Of a DNA stretch of 64,000 bases, positions 1 to 8,412 are shown piece after piece. Made by a program: the position numbers and the translations under genes. Where the stretch lies: NCBI RefSeq assembly GCF_007197735.1, contig NZ_CP041637.1, positions 1,178,001-1,242,000 of the forward strand, in the 5' to 3' direction. This stretch comes from Formosa sediminum. GTDB lineage: Bacteria > Bacteroidota > Bacteroidia > Flavobacteriales > Flavobacteriaceae. A model generated the notes under the pieces. The model saw only the letters and a program-made list of their open reading frames with translations, was not told the DNA's origin and did no database searches. The stretch's first letter is position 1. Each line of letters begins with the position of its first letter.

Positions 1-2252
1 TTTCTTCTGTAAGTGTAATTTTTAGTTGTTACAGTAAACGAGCTTCCGGCTGTATCCCCCCAGAGGTCAATCCAGACATTAGATTTGTAAAGCCTTATAT
101 TATCATTTTCATTAATACCACTAACATTACTCGCTTGATCGTAACCATGTGTTGCATTATTATCTGTAGCATTAGTTCCTCCAAAAGCAAAGACAAATAC
201 ATCGTTATTGGCAATAGTTCCTGATAAAGCTATAGAACTTGTTGGAGAGTTATTTCCATTATTATGTATTCTAATTTCGTAGTTTGCTAAATTTACACTA
301 GAACCTGTTCCATTAAAAATTTCTACATATGAATGGGATCCGCTGCCGTGATCTGTTACCTCACTGATAAATAAATCGGTTGTTGTTCCAGAACCGCCTT
401 CACAACTGGATATTTTTTGGTCTATAACTGTAAATAATTCAGAACTTAAACAGCCTAAATCGTCTGTTATTTCTATACTTCCTGTGGTTGCGCCCGTAGG
501 AATAGTAACCTCTAATTCTGATGTGGAGGTAACATTTAATGTAGCCGAAATACCGTTTACAGTTGCTGTGGTAAAACTGCCAAAATTACTAATAGTAGAT
601 GTTATATATACTACTGTATCTATTGGCCCAGTTGCAGGTGATAGCGTTAGAGTGCCTGCTGCACATTCGCCAGTCCCTTGTACTTCAAAAGTATACGGGT
701 TTTCATCTGCATCATTATTAATAATTGTTATTGTTGCTGTTCTGGTTCCTACACCATTTGGTGTAAAAGTAATTTCAAAATATTCTTCAGACCCCGAGGC
801 AATAGTTGTAGATCCTGGATTTAAAGTTATTGGAAATTCTGTAGGGTTAGAAGATGTAATGCTTGTTAAATCTAAATTAGCCGTACCTTCATTATGTACA
901 TAATACGTTTTAGGGGCGGTTGAGTTGCCCATTACAGTTGCTGCAAAAATGGTGTTATGTCCAATACTAGGAGTTGCACCACTAGGTATGGATGCTCTCG
1001 TATTTTCTTCTACATCTATTTCGGGTGCTGGTGTGTAGCCTTCTCCTGTTAGATTTACTGTACATGTCCCTTCGTCTAGATCGTTATTATTAATAGTAAT
1101 GCTTCCTGTTCTAGTTCCCCTAACGGTTGGTGTAAACCTTACTGTAATTGTTTGCGTATTACCAGATGTTATGCTAAAAGGAGTTGCTGGTGAAACAATA
1201 GTATAATCTCCAGTAACATTAAAGGCACTTACATCTAAATCTGCACTACCATTATTTTCTATATCGAAAGTAAGATCTGTATTTGTAGATATGGCTTGAC
1301 TACCATAATCTATAGTATACCCACAGTTTTGATTTGTAGATGTGTTGTCTACCAATTGTAGTTCTGGATTAGGACTTCCTGTATAACAGGTCCAACTTAA
1401 GTTTGAAATTATAGTTCTATTTCCACTATTACGCAACTCTACATCTATAGGGCCACTTACGTTTACAGTGGTAGAAAAAGTGTTGCTAGTATCAATAGCC
1501 ACAGAAATATCACTTCCATACTGAGTACCGTTAATAAAAACTTTTAGGGTAGAATTGTTATTGAATTTACGAGCATAATCAAATGTAATAATTCCACAAC
1601 CACCTGGAAATGATGTGTCATTAGTTAAAGATCCACTTCTAATTACAATGGCCTCATCTCCATCTAAATCTTCATCTGTTCTAGTATCAGTAGCTGTCCA
1701 ATCTATACCGTTGTCACCGATCCAGTTTCTTGTTATATAAGAACTTGAATCTCCGATGTTAGAAAATGATTCACTAGCACAATCACCGGTTGCAATAGCG
1801 TCTTCATTTAATTCTAAATTGTCAATCCTTAAAGTTCTATTTTCTTCATTTCCAGATATTTTATTCCGTCTTATTTTATTATCAGTGCCTGAAAGTGAAC
1901 CAATGTTAAAAGTATAATTGGTATAACTTTTAGTGATATTATTTTGTGTAAATGATCTAGCTGTCCAAGTAGATCCGCCATCACCTGCAATTTCAATGGG
2001 ACATGCTAGCACGCTTCCCGATCTATTAGATCTTAAGTTTGTGACTAGCTCTAATTTATCATAAGCTTCAAAAGTTTCACTGATAACATAATCATCGCTG
2101 TTATCAAGAAGCGAATATCTGCTTTCTTGCGCTACACTATTAAATGTCCAATCACTGGGTTTGGTGGAACAGTTCTCATCAAATATTTGCGTAAAACCAA
2201 AAGTTGTGGTACAGCAAATTAGTACTAAGGTTAAGTCGTAGTTTTTTTTCAT
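1..2252 (-). CDS. Large secreted protein with choice-of-anchor-D-like repeats, IPT/TIG-like and lamin-tail-like domains (C-terminus beyond window)
   Basis: The minus strand is open without a stop from an ATG at 2252 to the left edge, giving 750 residues of an incomplete protein. A signal peptide (MKKNYDLTLVLICC...TFGFTQ) is followed by two Cys-rich beta-sandwich-like stretches (about residues 23-290), two Ig-like modules with the NxG/ITIxNND pattern of choice-of-anchor D (HYDIN/ASPM-like) repeats (about 295-400 and 405-525), an IPT/TIG-like segment (about 525-600), and a lamin-tail-like domain starting near DLFISEVTDHGSGSHSYVEI (about 620 on). Such proteins are cell-surface or secreted, usually by the type IX system; the expected C-terminal sorting domain would lie outside the window. 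Domain names come from recognised sequence patterns. Function and ligand are unknown. Confidence 0.85.
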   Translation of the reverse strand, partial: MKKNYDLTLVLICCTTTFGFTQIFDENCSTKPSDWTFNSVAQESRYSLLDNSDDYVISETFEAYDKLELVTNLRSNRSGSVLACPIEIAGDGGSTWTARSFTQNNITKSYTNYTFNIGSLSGTDNKIRRNKISGNEENRTLRIDNLELNEDAIATGDCASESFSNIGDSSSYITRNWIGDNGIDWTATDTRTDEDLDGDEAIVIRSGSLTNDTSFPGGCGIITFDYARKFNNNSTLKVFINGTQYGSDISVAIDTSNTFSTTVNVSGPIDVELRNSGNRTIISNLSWTCYTGSPNPELQLVDNTSTNQNCGYTIDYGSQAISTNTDLTFDIENNGSADLDVSAFNVTGDYTIVSPATPFSITSGNTQTITVRFTPTVRGTRTGSITINNNDLDEGTCTVNLTGEGYTPAPEIDVEENTRASIPSGATPSIGHNTIFAATVMGNSTAPKTYYVHNEGTANLDLTSITSSNPTEFPITLNPGSTTIASGSEEYFEITFTPNGVGTRTATITIINNDADENPYTFEVQGTGECAAGTLTLSPATGPIDTVVYITSTISNFGSFTTATVNGISATLNVTSTSELEVTIPTGATTGSIEITDDLGCLSSELFTVIDQKISSCEGGSGTTTDLFISEVTDHGSGSHSYVEIFNGTGSSVNLANYEIRIHNNGNNSPTSSIALSGTIANNDVFVFAFGGTNATDNNATHGYDQASNVSGINENDNIRLYKSNVWIDLWGDTAGSSFTVTTKNYTYRR

Positions 2253-2305
2253 ATGGGAGGAAATAAGTTATTTTTATGGTATCTTTTGTGAGATACGTGC
2301 AAAAT

Positions 2306-2354
2306 TGTAATTCACAAATTACATAAATATTGAGAATAAATTTAATATTTATGT
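2306..2354. promoter_or_regulatory. Overlapping inverted repeats in divergent intergenic region
   Basis: Between the secreted-protein gene (minus) and recX (plus) lie two overlapping perfect dyads. One has 7-bp arms TGTAATT/AATTACA (2306-2312 and 2317-2323, 4-base spacer). The other has 11-bp arms (2321-2331 and 2344-2354, ACATAAATATT with its complement, 12-base spacer). They could be operators or alternative hairpins in the 5' leader of the minus-strand gene. The sequence is very AT-rich, so chance contributes, but 11 perfect pairs is notable. Confidence 0.35.
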
Positions 2355-2406
2355 TGTTTTTTAAGAGTGTTTGTGTTGATTTTGTGCTTTATACGTGTAT
2401 TGTTTA

Positions 2407-2916
2407 ATGAAAACACAAATCTTAATATTTTTTAAATTGAATATAGGTTCCCATAAAATATTTACCGTAGAAGAAGCAAAGCGGGCTTTAGAGCACTTTT
2501 GTGCTTATCAAGAGCGTTGCCACAAAGAAGTACAAGATAAATTGCGTAATATGCATATGATTCCTGAGGCCATAGATACTGTAATTGTACACTTAGTTAC
2601 ACATAATTTTTTAAATGAAGAACGTTTTGCTAAAGCATATGTTCGAGGGAAATTTAAATTTAAGTATTGGGGGAGAAACCGATTAACGGCAGAATTAAAA
2701 CGTAGACAAATTAGTCGTTATAACATTGAAACTGGACTAAAAGAGTTAGAAACATTAGACTATTATGGCACTTTTGATGCTTTAGCAGCACGTAGATGTG
2801 AATTGATTAAAGAGTCGAATACTTATAAAAAACGAAAAAAATTAGCCGATTATCTATTATATCGCGGATGGGAATCGTCGATGGTTTACGAGAAGGTGAA
2901 AGAATTAATTCCATAA
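2407..2916 (+). CDS. recX: Regulatory protein RecX
   Basis: RecX binds RecA filaments and modulates recombination. The 169-residue product has the three-helix RecX repeats: FTVEEAKRALEHFCAYQERC near the N-terminus, then NEERFAKAYVRGKFKFKYWG and the C-terminal LADYLLYRGWE. ATG 2407 is chosen; an in-frame GTG at 2395 would add four residues, and the family core really starts at FTVEEAK, so a still later start is possible. No strong Shine-Dalgarno is visible, as usual in this phylum. recA is not in the window. The gene ends in a strong terminator shared with the convergent barrel gene. Confidence 0.9.
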   Translation: MKTQILIFFKLNIGSHKIFTVEEAKRALEHFCAYQERCHKEVQDKLRNMHMIPEAIDTVIVHLVTHNFLNEERFAKAYVRGKFKFKYWGRNRLTAELKRRQISRYNIETGLKELETLDYYGTFDALAARRCELIKESNTYKKRKKLADYLLYRGWESSMVYEKVKELIP

Positions 2917-2918
2917 AA

Positions 2919-2952
2919 AAAGGAGTTTCAAATTATTTTGAAACTCCTTTTT
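2919..2952. terminator. Bidirectional intrinsic terminator (recX / barrel gene)
   Basis: Perfect 11-bp stem GGAGTTTCAAA (2922-2932) with its complement at 2937-2947, loop TTAT, flanked by an A-run on the left and a T-run on the right, so it can stop transcription from both convergent genes. Confidence 0.9.
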
Positions 2953-2973
2953 TTTTAATATATAAAGTTGTGC

Positions 2974-3462
2974 TTATAAATTGAAAGATGCTCCTAAACT
3001 AAACACAAATTGATTGTTTAATTTTTCTTCAGCAGTTAAGCTTTCTGTTTCATATTTTGCAATAGGAAAGCTCATTTCAGAATATACTCCAAAACCGTCA
3101 GTAAAGAAATACCTAGCACCAACGTGGCCTCCAAAATTTCTTGTGCTAAAGCTTAATCCTGGATAGACATCAAATTCATCCATGCCAATAACAGAAGATA
3201 AGTTAGCATTAAAACGTGCTTTAATGTCAAAACGATCTCCAAAATCGGCATCTAAATCATCGTTAACACCTAATAAATAAGTTGTAGACACACCAAAAGA
3301 AATATTTTCGCCTACACCAAAATCGTAAGTTCCGTTAATTCCTGTTCCGTTGTCTTGAAAGCTAGCGCCAATTTGAAATTTCTGATCGCCTTTGCCTCTA
3401 AAAGCTTGTGCATTAGCGAAGCTAACTACGCATAAACATGCGATTAATAATAGATTTTTCAT
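2974..3462 (-). CDS. Small outer-membrane beta-barrel-like protein
   Basis: 162 residues with a clear signal peptide (MKNLLLIACLCVVSFANAQA). The mature part alternates hydrophobic and polar residues in short strands ending in FSLGASFNL, a typical C-terminal beta-signal ending in an aromatic followed by a hydrophobic residue, which points to an 8-stranded barrel of the OmpX/OmpW size class. Glycine-rich turns (GVGENISFG, HVGARYFFTDGFG) fit. It resembles a flavobacterial family of unknown function. It is read away from the cupin gene, with 41 bp between them, and may share the upstream promoter. Confidence 0.75.
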   Translation of the reverse strand: MKNLLLIACLCVVSFANAQAFRGKGDQKFQIGASFQDNGTGINGTYDFGVGENISFGVSTTYLLGVNDDLDADFGDRFDIKARFNANLSSVIGMDEFDVYPGLSFSTRNFGGHVGARYFFTDGFGVYSEMSFPIAKYETESLTAEEKLNNQFVFSLGASFNL

Positions 3463-3503
3463 GGGTTTTAAATTTTGGTCAAATATAGGTTTTATACTTA
3501 AAT

Positions 3504-4367
3504 TTAGGAATTATATTTAGAAGTTCTAATTATGGCTTGTTTATTTTTCCAATCTATCCATTTTTGACCTTTAAGTTTTCGCATTAGATTGTCAAAATTT
3601 CTCATAATAAATACATTATAAAGTGCTTTACCTAAATGTTTTGGGTGTCTTGCAATAGCGCGTAAACTCATTGAAAACCCTGGTGTAATATAGCGCATAT
3701 AATGCCAATAGCCTTCTGGTATATAAAGTACTTCGCCGTGATTTAATTGGGTTTTAAACCCTTTTGCATGTTTTAATGCAGGCCATTGTTTTAAATCGGG
3801 ATTATGAAAATCTATATCTTCTCTGGTTATTAAAGCATGTGGCACTTTATAAAGAAACTTATTTTGACTTTGATCGAATAAAATAATTTCTTTTTCACCT
3901 TCAAAATGAAAATGAAAAATGTTAGCCAAATCAATATCGTAATGCATAAATGTATAAGAATCTTTTCCGCCAAAGAATAGCATAGGTAATCCTTTCATGA
4001 GTCGCAAACCAAAATCTGGAAACGTAAAATCTGTTTGTAATTGCGGCACTTCTTTTAAAATATTCCACAAAAATATTCTGTATTTTGTGGGTTCTCGCTT
4101 AAGTAAATCTATATAATCGCTCATCTTCATTTTGGCATGAGCTTGATTAAAGCCGTCTTTATAATTTACAGGTCTGTCATCGTAAAGCGGAACGATTTTA
4201 TCTCCAGCTACAGCTTTAATATAATCTAAATTCCATTTAGAATACGCAGGCCAGTCATCAATAAAATGCTCGATTACCACAGGTTTCTGAGGTTTAAAAT
4301 AGTGTTTTATAAAATCCTCTTTACTAATGGTTTTAATGCGAGGTATATCTTGCAGATTTAATGTCAA
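3504..4367 (-). CDS. Cupin-like (JmjC/Cupin_8) putative Fe(II)/2-oxoglutarate oxygenase
   Basis: 287 residues with the double-stranded beta-helix pattern of the cupin_8/JmjC hydroxylase family. The metal triad is visible as His142-x-Asp144 (MHYDID) and His222 (IPEGYWHYM), and the N-terminal IEHFIDDWPAYSKW segment is characteristic. No signal peptide, so probably cytosolic. Known relatives hydroxylate protein side chains (Asn, Asp, His, Arg); the substrate here cannot be deduced. It lies 49 bp downstream of the TonB receptor on the same strand and is likely co-transcribed with it. Confidence 0.82.
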   Translation of the reverse strand: MTLNLQDIPRIKTISKEDFIKHYFKPQKPVVIEHFIDDWPAYSKWNLDYIKAVAGDKIVPLYDDRPVNYKDGFNQAHAKMKMSDYIDLLKREPTKYRIFLWNILKEVPQLQTDFTFPDFGLRLMKGLPMLFFGGKDSYTFMHYDIDLANIFHFHFEGEKEIILFDQSQNKFLYKVPHALITREDIDFHNPDLKQWPALKHAKGFKTQLNHGEVLYIPEGYWHYMRYITPGFSMSLRAIARHPKHLGKALYNVFIMRNFDNLMRKLKGQKWIDWKNKQAIIRTSKYNS

Positions 4368-4416
4368 AAGTGAAAAATAATTAAACCTGCAAGATAATAA
4401 AATGTTATAAAATTTA

Positions 4417-6237
4417 TTACCTAAACGTGTATTTTAAACCAAAAATTAGATTTCCTTTTGGCATAGGTACAAGGTTAGATTCTGTGTACTCTTCATTAAA
4501 AATATTATTGGCAATGACAGAAAACTCTAAAGTTTTTAAGGTGTAATTAATACTAGCATCTACTACAGTATAATGCTCTCCTGAAGTACGTTCTGCATAT
4601 TTATAAATAATAGATTGCGAGATGTTTTTAATAAACTGAGAACTGTATCGAGCTACAAAATGATGCTTTAAAGAGTTTATTGAATACCTAGAAAAATTAG
4701 AGTTTATGTCTTGGACTTCGTCTTCAATATAAGTATACGAAGTGTTTATAGTTTGGTTATAAGTGCCAATGGAAAAATTATAATTTAAGTATGCATCTAT
4801 ACCTTTAGTGTTTAATTCTCTAATATTTGATGCTTCCCATAAATCGTCTTCATTTTCTTTTGTATAATCTATTAAATTTTTTGAATCTCTATTAAATACA
4901 GCTACCGAAGCAGAAAAATTCTTATGATTGTATTTTACGCCTATTTCTTCAGCTATAGCTTCTTCAGGATCTAAGTTTTCATTTCCAAGTGTGGTAGGAT
5001 CACTGTAATATAAATCTGTATAGGTTGGGATTCTGTAGGTATATCCCATATTACCATACACTTTAAAATTATTATTTATTTCGTAACCTAAATCAATTCC
5101 AGGAAAGGCATGCCATTTAAAATCGGAGAAGTAAGTTAGGGCAATTCCCGGTGTGATATCTAATTTGTTATCTAACACTTTAAATTGGTGTTCTAAAAAC
5201 ATTGTGCCCATAAAACGATCGTGATCTCCTAAATTATTACTTACAATATATACTTTAGATAAATCTACACCAAAACCTGTAATTCCTAAATCTGAGGTGT
5301 AAGATCCGTTAAATTCTGTACCCACTTTATTGGTAATATGTAAATTTCTATATCCTGTTGGCTGGTCTCTGGTATATAAATAAAGGTCCTGATTACGTCT
5401 CCAGTATACTTGTGGTTTAAAAATCCAATTGTCATGTTTAATTTTGGTAGATACGCCAATTAAACTGGTTTGTGTTTCTTCGTATTGTTCAGTCGCACTG
5501 GGAGTAGCATAAAACCCGTTTGCACCAAATTTACGCTCAGACATAGAAGCTAATACATTTATAGGAAGTTTACTTTTATTAAATGTGCTTTTTAAAAAGT
5601 AATTTTGGTTGTCGTAATCTGTGTTGTGTCTATAACCTTCAGACGTGTTTCTTGATACATGTACGAGATGATTAGAGTCTTTTAAATTAACTCCTCCAGT
5701 TATGGCTGCATTAAGCGTGTGAAAAGATCCTGTTTGTGTGTCTACAGAAAGCATGTCTTCAGTCTGTTTTTTAGTTACAATATTTACAGCTCCTGTAAAA
5801 GCATTCTGTCCAAAAACGCGTGCAGCAGGACCTGAGATAATTTCAATACGCTCTATAACATCAATAGGTAATGCCATGTTCATGGTATGATGTCCTGTTT
5901 GTGCATCATCTACTTTAATCCCGTCAATAAGTAGTAAGGTTTGGTCAAAACTTCCACCACGTATATATAAATCGGCTTGCATTCCAGCAGTTCCACGTCG
6001 GCGAATATCTACTCCAGCTACCTGTTGTAGTAAATCGGCAACATTTGTAACTCCAGATTCTTGAATGTCTGTAGAGGTTATAATATTTATAGATCTGGAG
6101 TTTTTAGAGAATGGTAGTTCAATTCTGCTTGACGTTATAATAACTTCCTCTAATTCCTCTTGTTGCATATTTTCTTGGGCTATTGTAATAGTTGAGGTCA
6201 AAATTGCAATAGCAGATAAAAACTTGGTTGTTGTCAT
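4417..6237 (-). CDS. TonB-dependent outer-membrane receptor (BtuB-like)
   Basis: 606 residues: a signal peptide, a TonB-box-like stretch (EELEEVIITSSRIE), a plug domain (about 45-165; LYIRGGSFDQTLLLIDGIKV, GAVNIVTKK) and a beta-barrel ending in NLIFGLKYTFR with terminal aromatic. It lacks the N-terminal carboxypeptidase-like domain found in the two other receptors of this window and has no SusD partner, so it belongs to the small-ligand/vitamin class. It diverges from a MocR/PdxR-type regulator 71 bp away, which suggests the ligand is sensed by, or related to the pathway of, that regulator; vitamin B6 or an amino-acid-like molecule is an inference only. Confidence 0.92.
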   Translation of the reverse strand: MTTTKFLSAIAILTSTITIAQENMQQEELEEVIITSSRIELPFSKNSRSINIITSTDIQESGVTNVADLLQQVAGVDIRRRGTAGMQADLYIRGGSFDQTLLLIDGIKVDDAQTGHHTMNMALPIDVIERIEIISGPAARVFGQNAFTGAVNIVTKKQTEDMLSVDTQTGSFHTLNAAITGGVNLKDSNHLVHVSRNTSEGYRHNTDYDNQNYFLKSTFNKSKLPINVLASMSERKFGANGFYATPSATEQYEETQTSLIGVSTKIKHDNWIFKPQVYWRRNQDLYLYTRDQPTGYRNLHITNKVGTEFNGSYTSDLGITGFGVDLSKVYIVSNNLGDHDRFMGTMFLEHQFKVLDNKLDITPGIALTYFSDFKWHAFPGIDLGYEINNNFKVYGNMGYTYRIPTYTDLYYSDPTTLGNENLDPEEAIAEEIGVKYNHKNFSASVAVFNRDSKNLIDYTKENEDDLWEASNIRELNTKGIDAYLNYNFSIGTYNQTINTSYTYIEDEVQDINSNFSRYSINSLKHHFVARYSSQFIKNISQSIIYKYAERTSGEHYTVVDASINYTLKTLEFSVIANNIFNEEYTESNLVPMPKGNLIFGLKYTFR

Positions 6238-6260
6238 ATTTAAGATTTAAAAAAACGTTG

Positions 6261-6323
6261 CAAATATCGTAACTTTACGGACTATTAAACTAGTCCAGTT
6301 TTAAAACAATGAATAGTCCGGTT
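6261..6323. promoter_or_regulatory. Divergent promoters and operator-like dyad for MocR-type regulator and TonB receptor
   Basis: A perfect inverted repeat GGACTA-N6-TAGTCC lies at 6279-6296 and a third half-site TAGTCC at 6314-6319; the last two half-sites form a direct repeat TAGTCCRGTT 23 bp apart, the second inside the first codons of the regulator. On the plus strand a -7-like box TAACTTTA (6270-6277) precedes the dyad by one base. On the minus strand GATATTTG (6268-6261) with TTTA (6289-6286, 17-bp spacer) forms a receptor promoter whose -33 element falls inside the dyad. Members of this regulator family bind such repeated half-sites; the role here is inferred. Confidence 0.6.
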
Positions 6324-7811
6324 GAAACACTTCTTTTGAAATTAATAGATTTCGATAAAACGAGATCTAAACCCGTGTATATTCAGGTTTCAGAGCAAAT
6401 AGTGAATTTAATACAACGGGGATATTTAATAAAAGGGACATTACTTCCTGGTACTAGAGGTTTGAGTGCGTTGCTAAAAGTTCATCGCAATACTGCTGTT
6501 GCTATTTACGACGAACTAGCCGCTCAAGGTTGGGTAGAAATTTTGCCTAATAAAGGCACATTTGTGTTGGTGCCAGAGCAAAAAACTGCTAAAATTAAAG
6601 CCACTACACAGCAGTTTAATCAGGCTAAAGCCTATGCAGAAACTACCGGATTTCCGTTTCAAAATGCTTTGCATTTAGCCTCTATACACCAACAAACTAA
6701 AGCAGATTATGCTATTAACGACGGGAAGCCAGATTTGCGTTTGCATCCTATTATTCAATTTTCAAGATGGTATAGTAGCGCAATGAAACGTAAACCATTA
6801 ATTAAAAAGTGGAATCGGGTAGGAGATGGCTCGTATTCAGAATTTGAAAATCAATTGTGTAATTATTTAAATGCAACGCGTGGTTTTCATATAAAACCTA
6901 ATAATTTAATAAGTACCAGAAGCACAGAGATGAGTTTGTATATTGTTTCGCAATTACTTATTAAACAAAATAATATTGTATTGGTAGGGCATTTAAGTAA
7001 TTATGCTGCAAATATGATTTTTCATCAAGTTGGTGCAATCATAAAAACCGTTCCTGTAGATCAGGATGGATTAGATGTAGATTATATTAAAACACATTTT
7101 CAAAAAGGGCGTATTCGTTGTGTTTATATTTGTGCACACAGAGATTATCCCACTACAATAACTTTAAGTGCAGAACGGCGTTTAAAATTGTTACAATTGG
7201 CAAAACAATATAAGTTTGCAATTATTGAAGATGATTTCGATTACGATTTTCAGTTTGAAGGTTCTGCCATGCTGCCATTGGCAAGTTCAGATGCTAACGG
7301 ACTGGTTATTTATTTAGGCAAACTTGGTCAATCCTTATTTCCTAGCTTTCAAACGGGTTTTGTAGTGGCGCCTAGTAATTTAATTGCTGAAGCTAAAAAT
7401 TATTTGCAATTGCTTGATCAACAGGGTGATTTAATCCAAGAGCAAATGCTTTCAGAGTTGATTTACGAAGGAGAAATTAATCGTTTAATTAAAAAAAATA
7501 TCATCATTTATAAACAACGTCGCGATTGTTTATGCAATAGTTTAAGTACACATTTTGGAAATACAATATTTTGGGAGGTACCAACTGGTGGTTTAGCGAT
7601 TTGGTTAGAGTTTAAACCTGAAATATCGTTACTTAAACTTGCCGAAGAAGCAGAAAAAAATAATCTTTATATTCCTAAAACTATATTATATCAAGACAAA
7701 CATACCTGTGCTATCCGTTTTGGATTTGGGCATCTAAATGAGATTGAAATAGAGGAGGTGGTAAGTATTTTAAAACATATTTATATCAATATAGTTTCGC
7801 AAAAAAAATGA
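6309..7811 (+). CDS. MocR/PdxR-type regulator: GntR winged helix fused to aminotransferase-like domain
   Basis: 500 residues. Residues about 15-80 form a GntR-type winged helix (KPVYIQVSEQIVNLIQRGYL, LPGTRGLSALLKVHRNTAVA); about 120-495 form a fold-type I aminotransferase-like domain (DDFDYDFQFEG, C-terminal RFGFGH). In this family the domain binds PLP through a lysine in a motif like GTFSKxLFP. Here the equivalent stretch reads GKLGQSLFPSFQTGF (from Gly337), so the lysine column appears to be Gln341, with the only nearby lysine at 338. Probably a local regulator of the divergent receptor and of itself. The start at 6309 fits the family N-terminus and leaves a very short leader. Confidence 0.88.
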   Translation: MNSPVETLLLKLIDFDKTRSKPVYIQVSEQIVNLIQRGYLIKGTLLPGTRGLSALLKVHRNTAVAIYDELAAQGWVEILPNKGTFVLVPEQKTAKIKATTQQFNQAKAYAETTGFPFQNALHLASIHQQTKADYAINDGKPDLRLHPIIQFSRWYSSAMKRKPLIKKWNRVGDGSYSEFENQLCNYLNATRGFHIKPNNLISTRSTEMSLYIVSQLLIKQNNIVLVGHLSNYAANMIFHQVGAIIKTVPVDQDGLDVDYIKTHFQKGRIRCVYICAHRDYPTTITLSAERRLKLLQLAKQYKFAIIEDDFDYDFQFEGSAMLPLASSDANGLVIYLGKLGQSLFPSFQTGFVVAPSNLIAEAKNYLQLLDQQGDLIQEQMLSELIYEGEINRLIKKNIIIYKQRRDCLCNSLSTHFGNTIFWEVPTGGLAIWLEFKPEISLLKLAEEAEKNNLYIPKTILYQDKHTCAIRFGFGHLNEIEIEEVVSILKHIYINIVSQKK

Positions 7812-8397
7812 AAATTAGATAATTTGGGTAATAAAATAAACTTCATGTATTAAATATTGGGGTTAAAAAAAACAAACAATAGCAAAGTATGTTCTTAATG
7901 CGTCTATTAATTAAATTAAGCTACATAAATTGAGAAGCATCTGAAATTGAAATACTTTAAAAGTAAAATAGTAGTGTTGTTACTTGTGAGTTGTAATCAT
8001 GTTTTTAAATATATCTAAGCAATAGCATTTAGAAGATAAATTATCTAAGATATATCTAAGTGTTTTTTTTAATAAAGAAAATCGATTTTTATTGTGAATT
8101 AACTATTATATTGCTAAAATTGCTTAATTATTATTTGTGTTTTAGGGTGGAAATTGTAGAACATTAAAAATGTTACCCTTGTTTAAACAAGATGTAAAGC
8201 AATCAAATTTTATCAAAAATTATATCTTTTTTTTTGGTAGGTTACTTCTTATTTAATATTGTGAAAAGCGGAAGTTATTTTAATGGTTGCTGCTACTCTT
8301 TGAAATCCAACTTAATACAGCTTTTAATGTTGTGCAATATCAGGGTGTATATATAATCTCTAAGTTAATTTTAGGTAAACGATATCGGTAGTATTAA
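7812..8397. other. Gene-poor intergenic stretch
   Basis: About 590 bp with no convincing gene. It contains three copies of ATCTAAG (8013-8019, 8043-8049, 8054-8060; two of them extended to TATATCTAAG), a perfect 14-bp palindrome, and a very short frame around 7950-8020 whose hydrophobic end reads VVLLLVSC, reminiscent of a lipoprotein signal but stopping after a few residues. CGATATCG (8380-8387) near the right end is a short palindrome. The pattern looks like decayed genes next to the LytTR-like fragment. Confidence 0.5.
8178..8191. promoter_or_regulatory. Perfect 14-bp palindrome CTTGTTTAAACAAG
   Basis: Uninterrupted twofold-symmetric sequence in the gene-poor region, about 600 bp before the sugar transporter. 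It could be an operator remnant. No box or gene start is adjacent, so a functional role is uncertain. Confidence 0.25.
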
Positions 8398-8412
8398 TTA
8401 TGGTTATTTTTA

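Noticed and set aside
484-903. Plus-strand open frame of 139 codons
   Set aside because: It lies opposite the large secreted-protein gene on the minus strand and has low-complexity, V/I/P-rich sequence with no family match; a shadow frame.
6065-6250. Plus-strand frame of 61 codons in the receptor promoter region
   Set aside because: Antisense to the receptor start; no family features.
8380-8387. CGATATCG palindrome as a LacI-type operator for the sugar transporter
   Set aside because: Symmetry does not extend outward beyond the 8-bp core, and it lies inside the remnant region 400 bp before the transporter.
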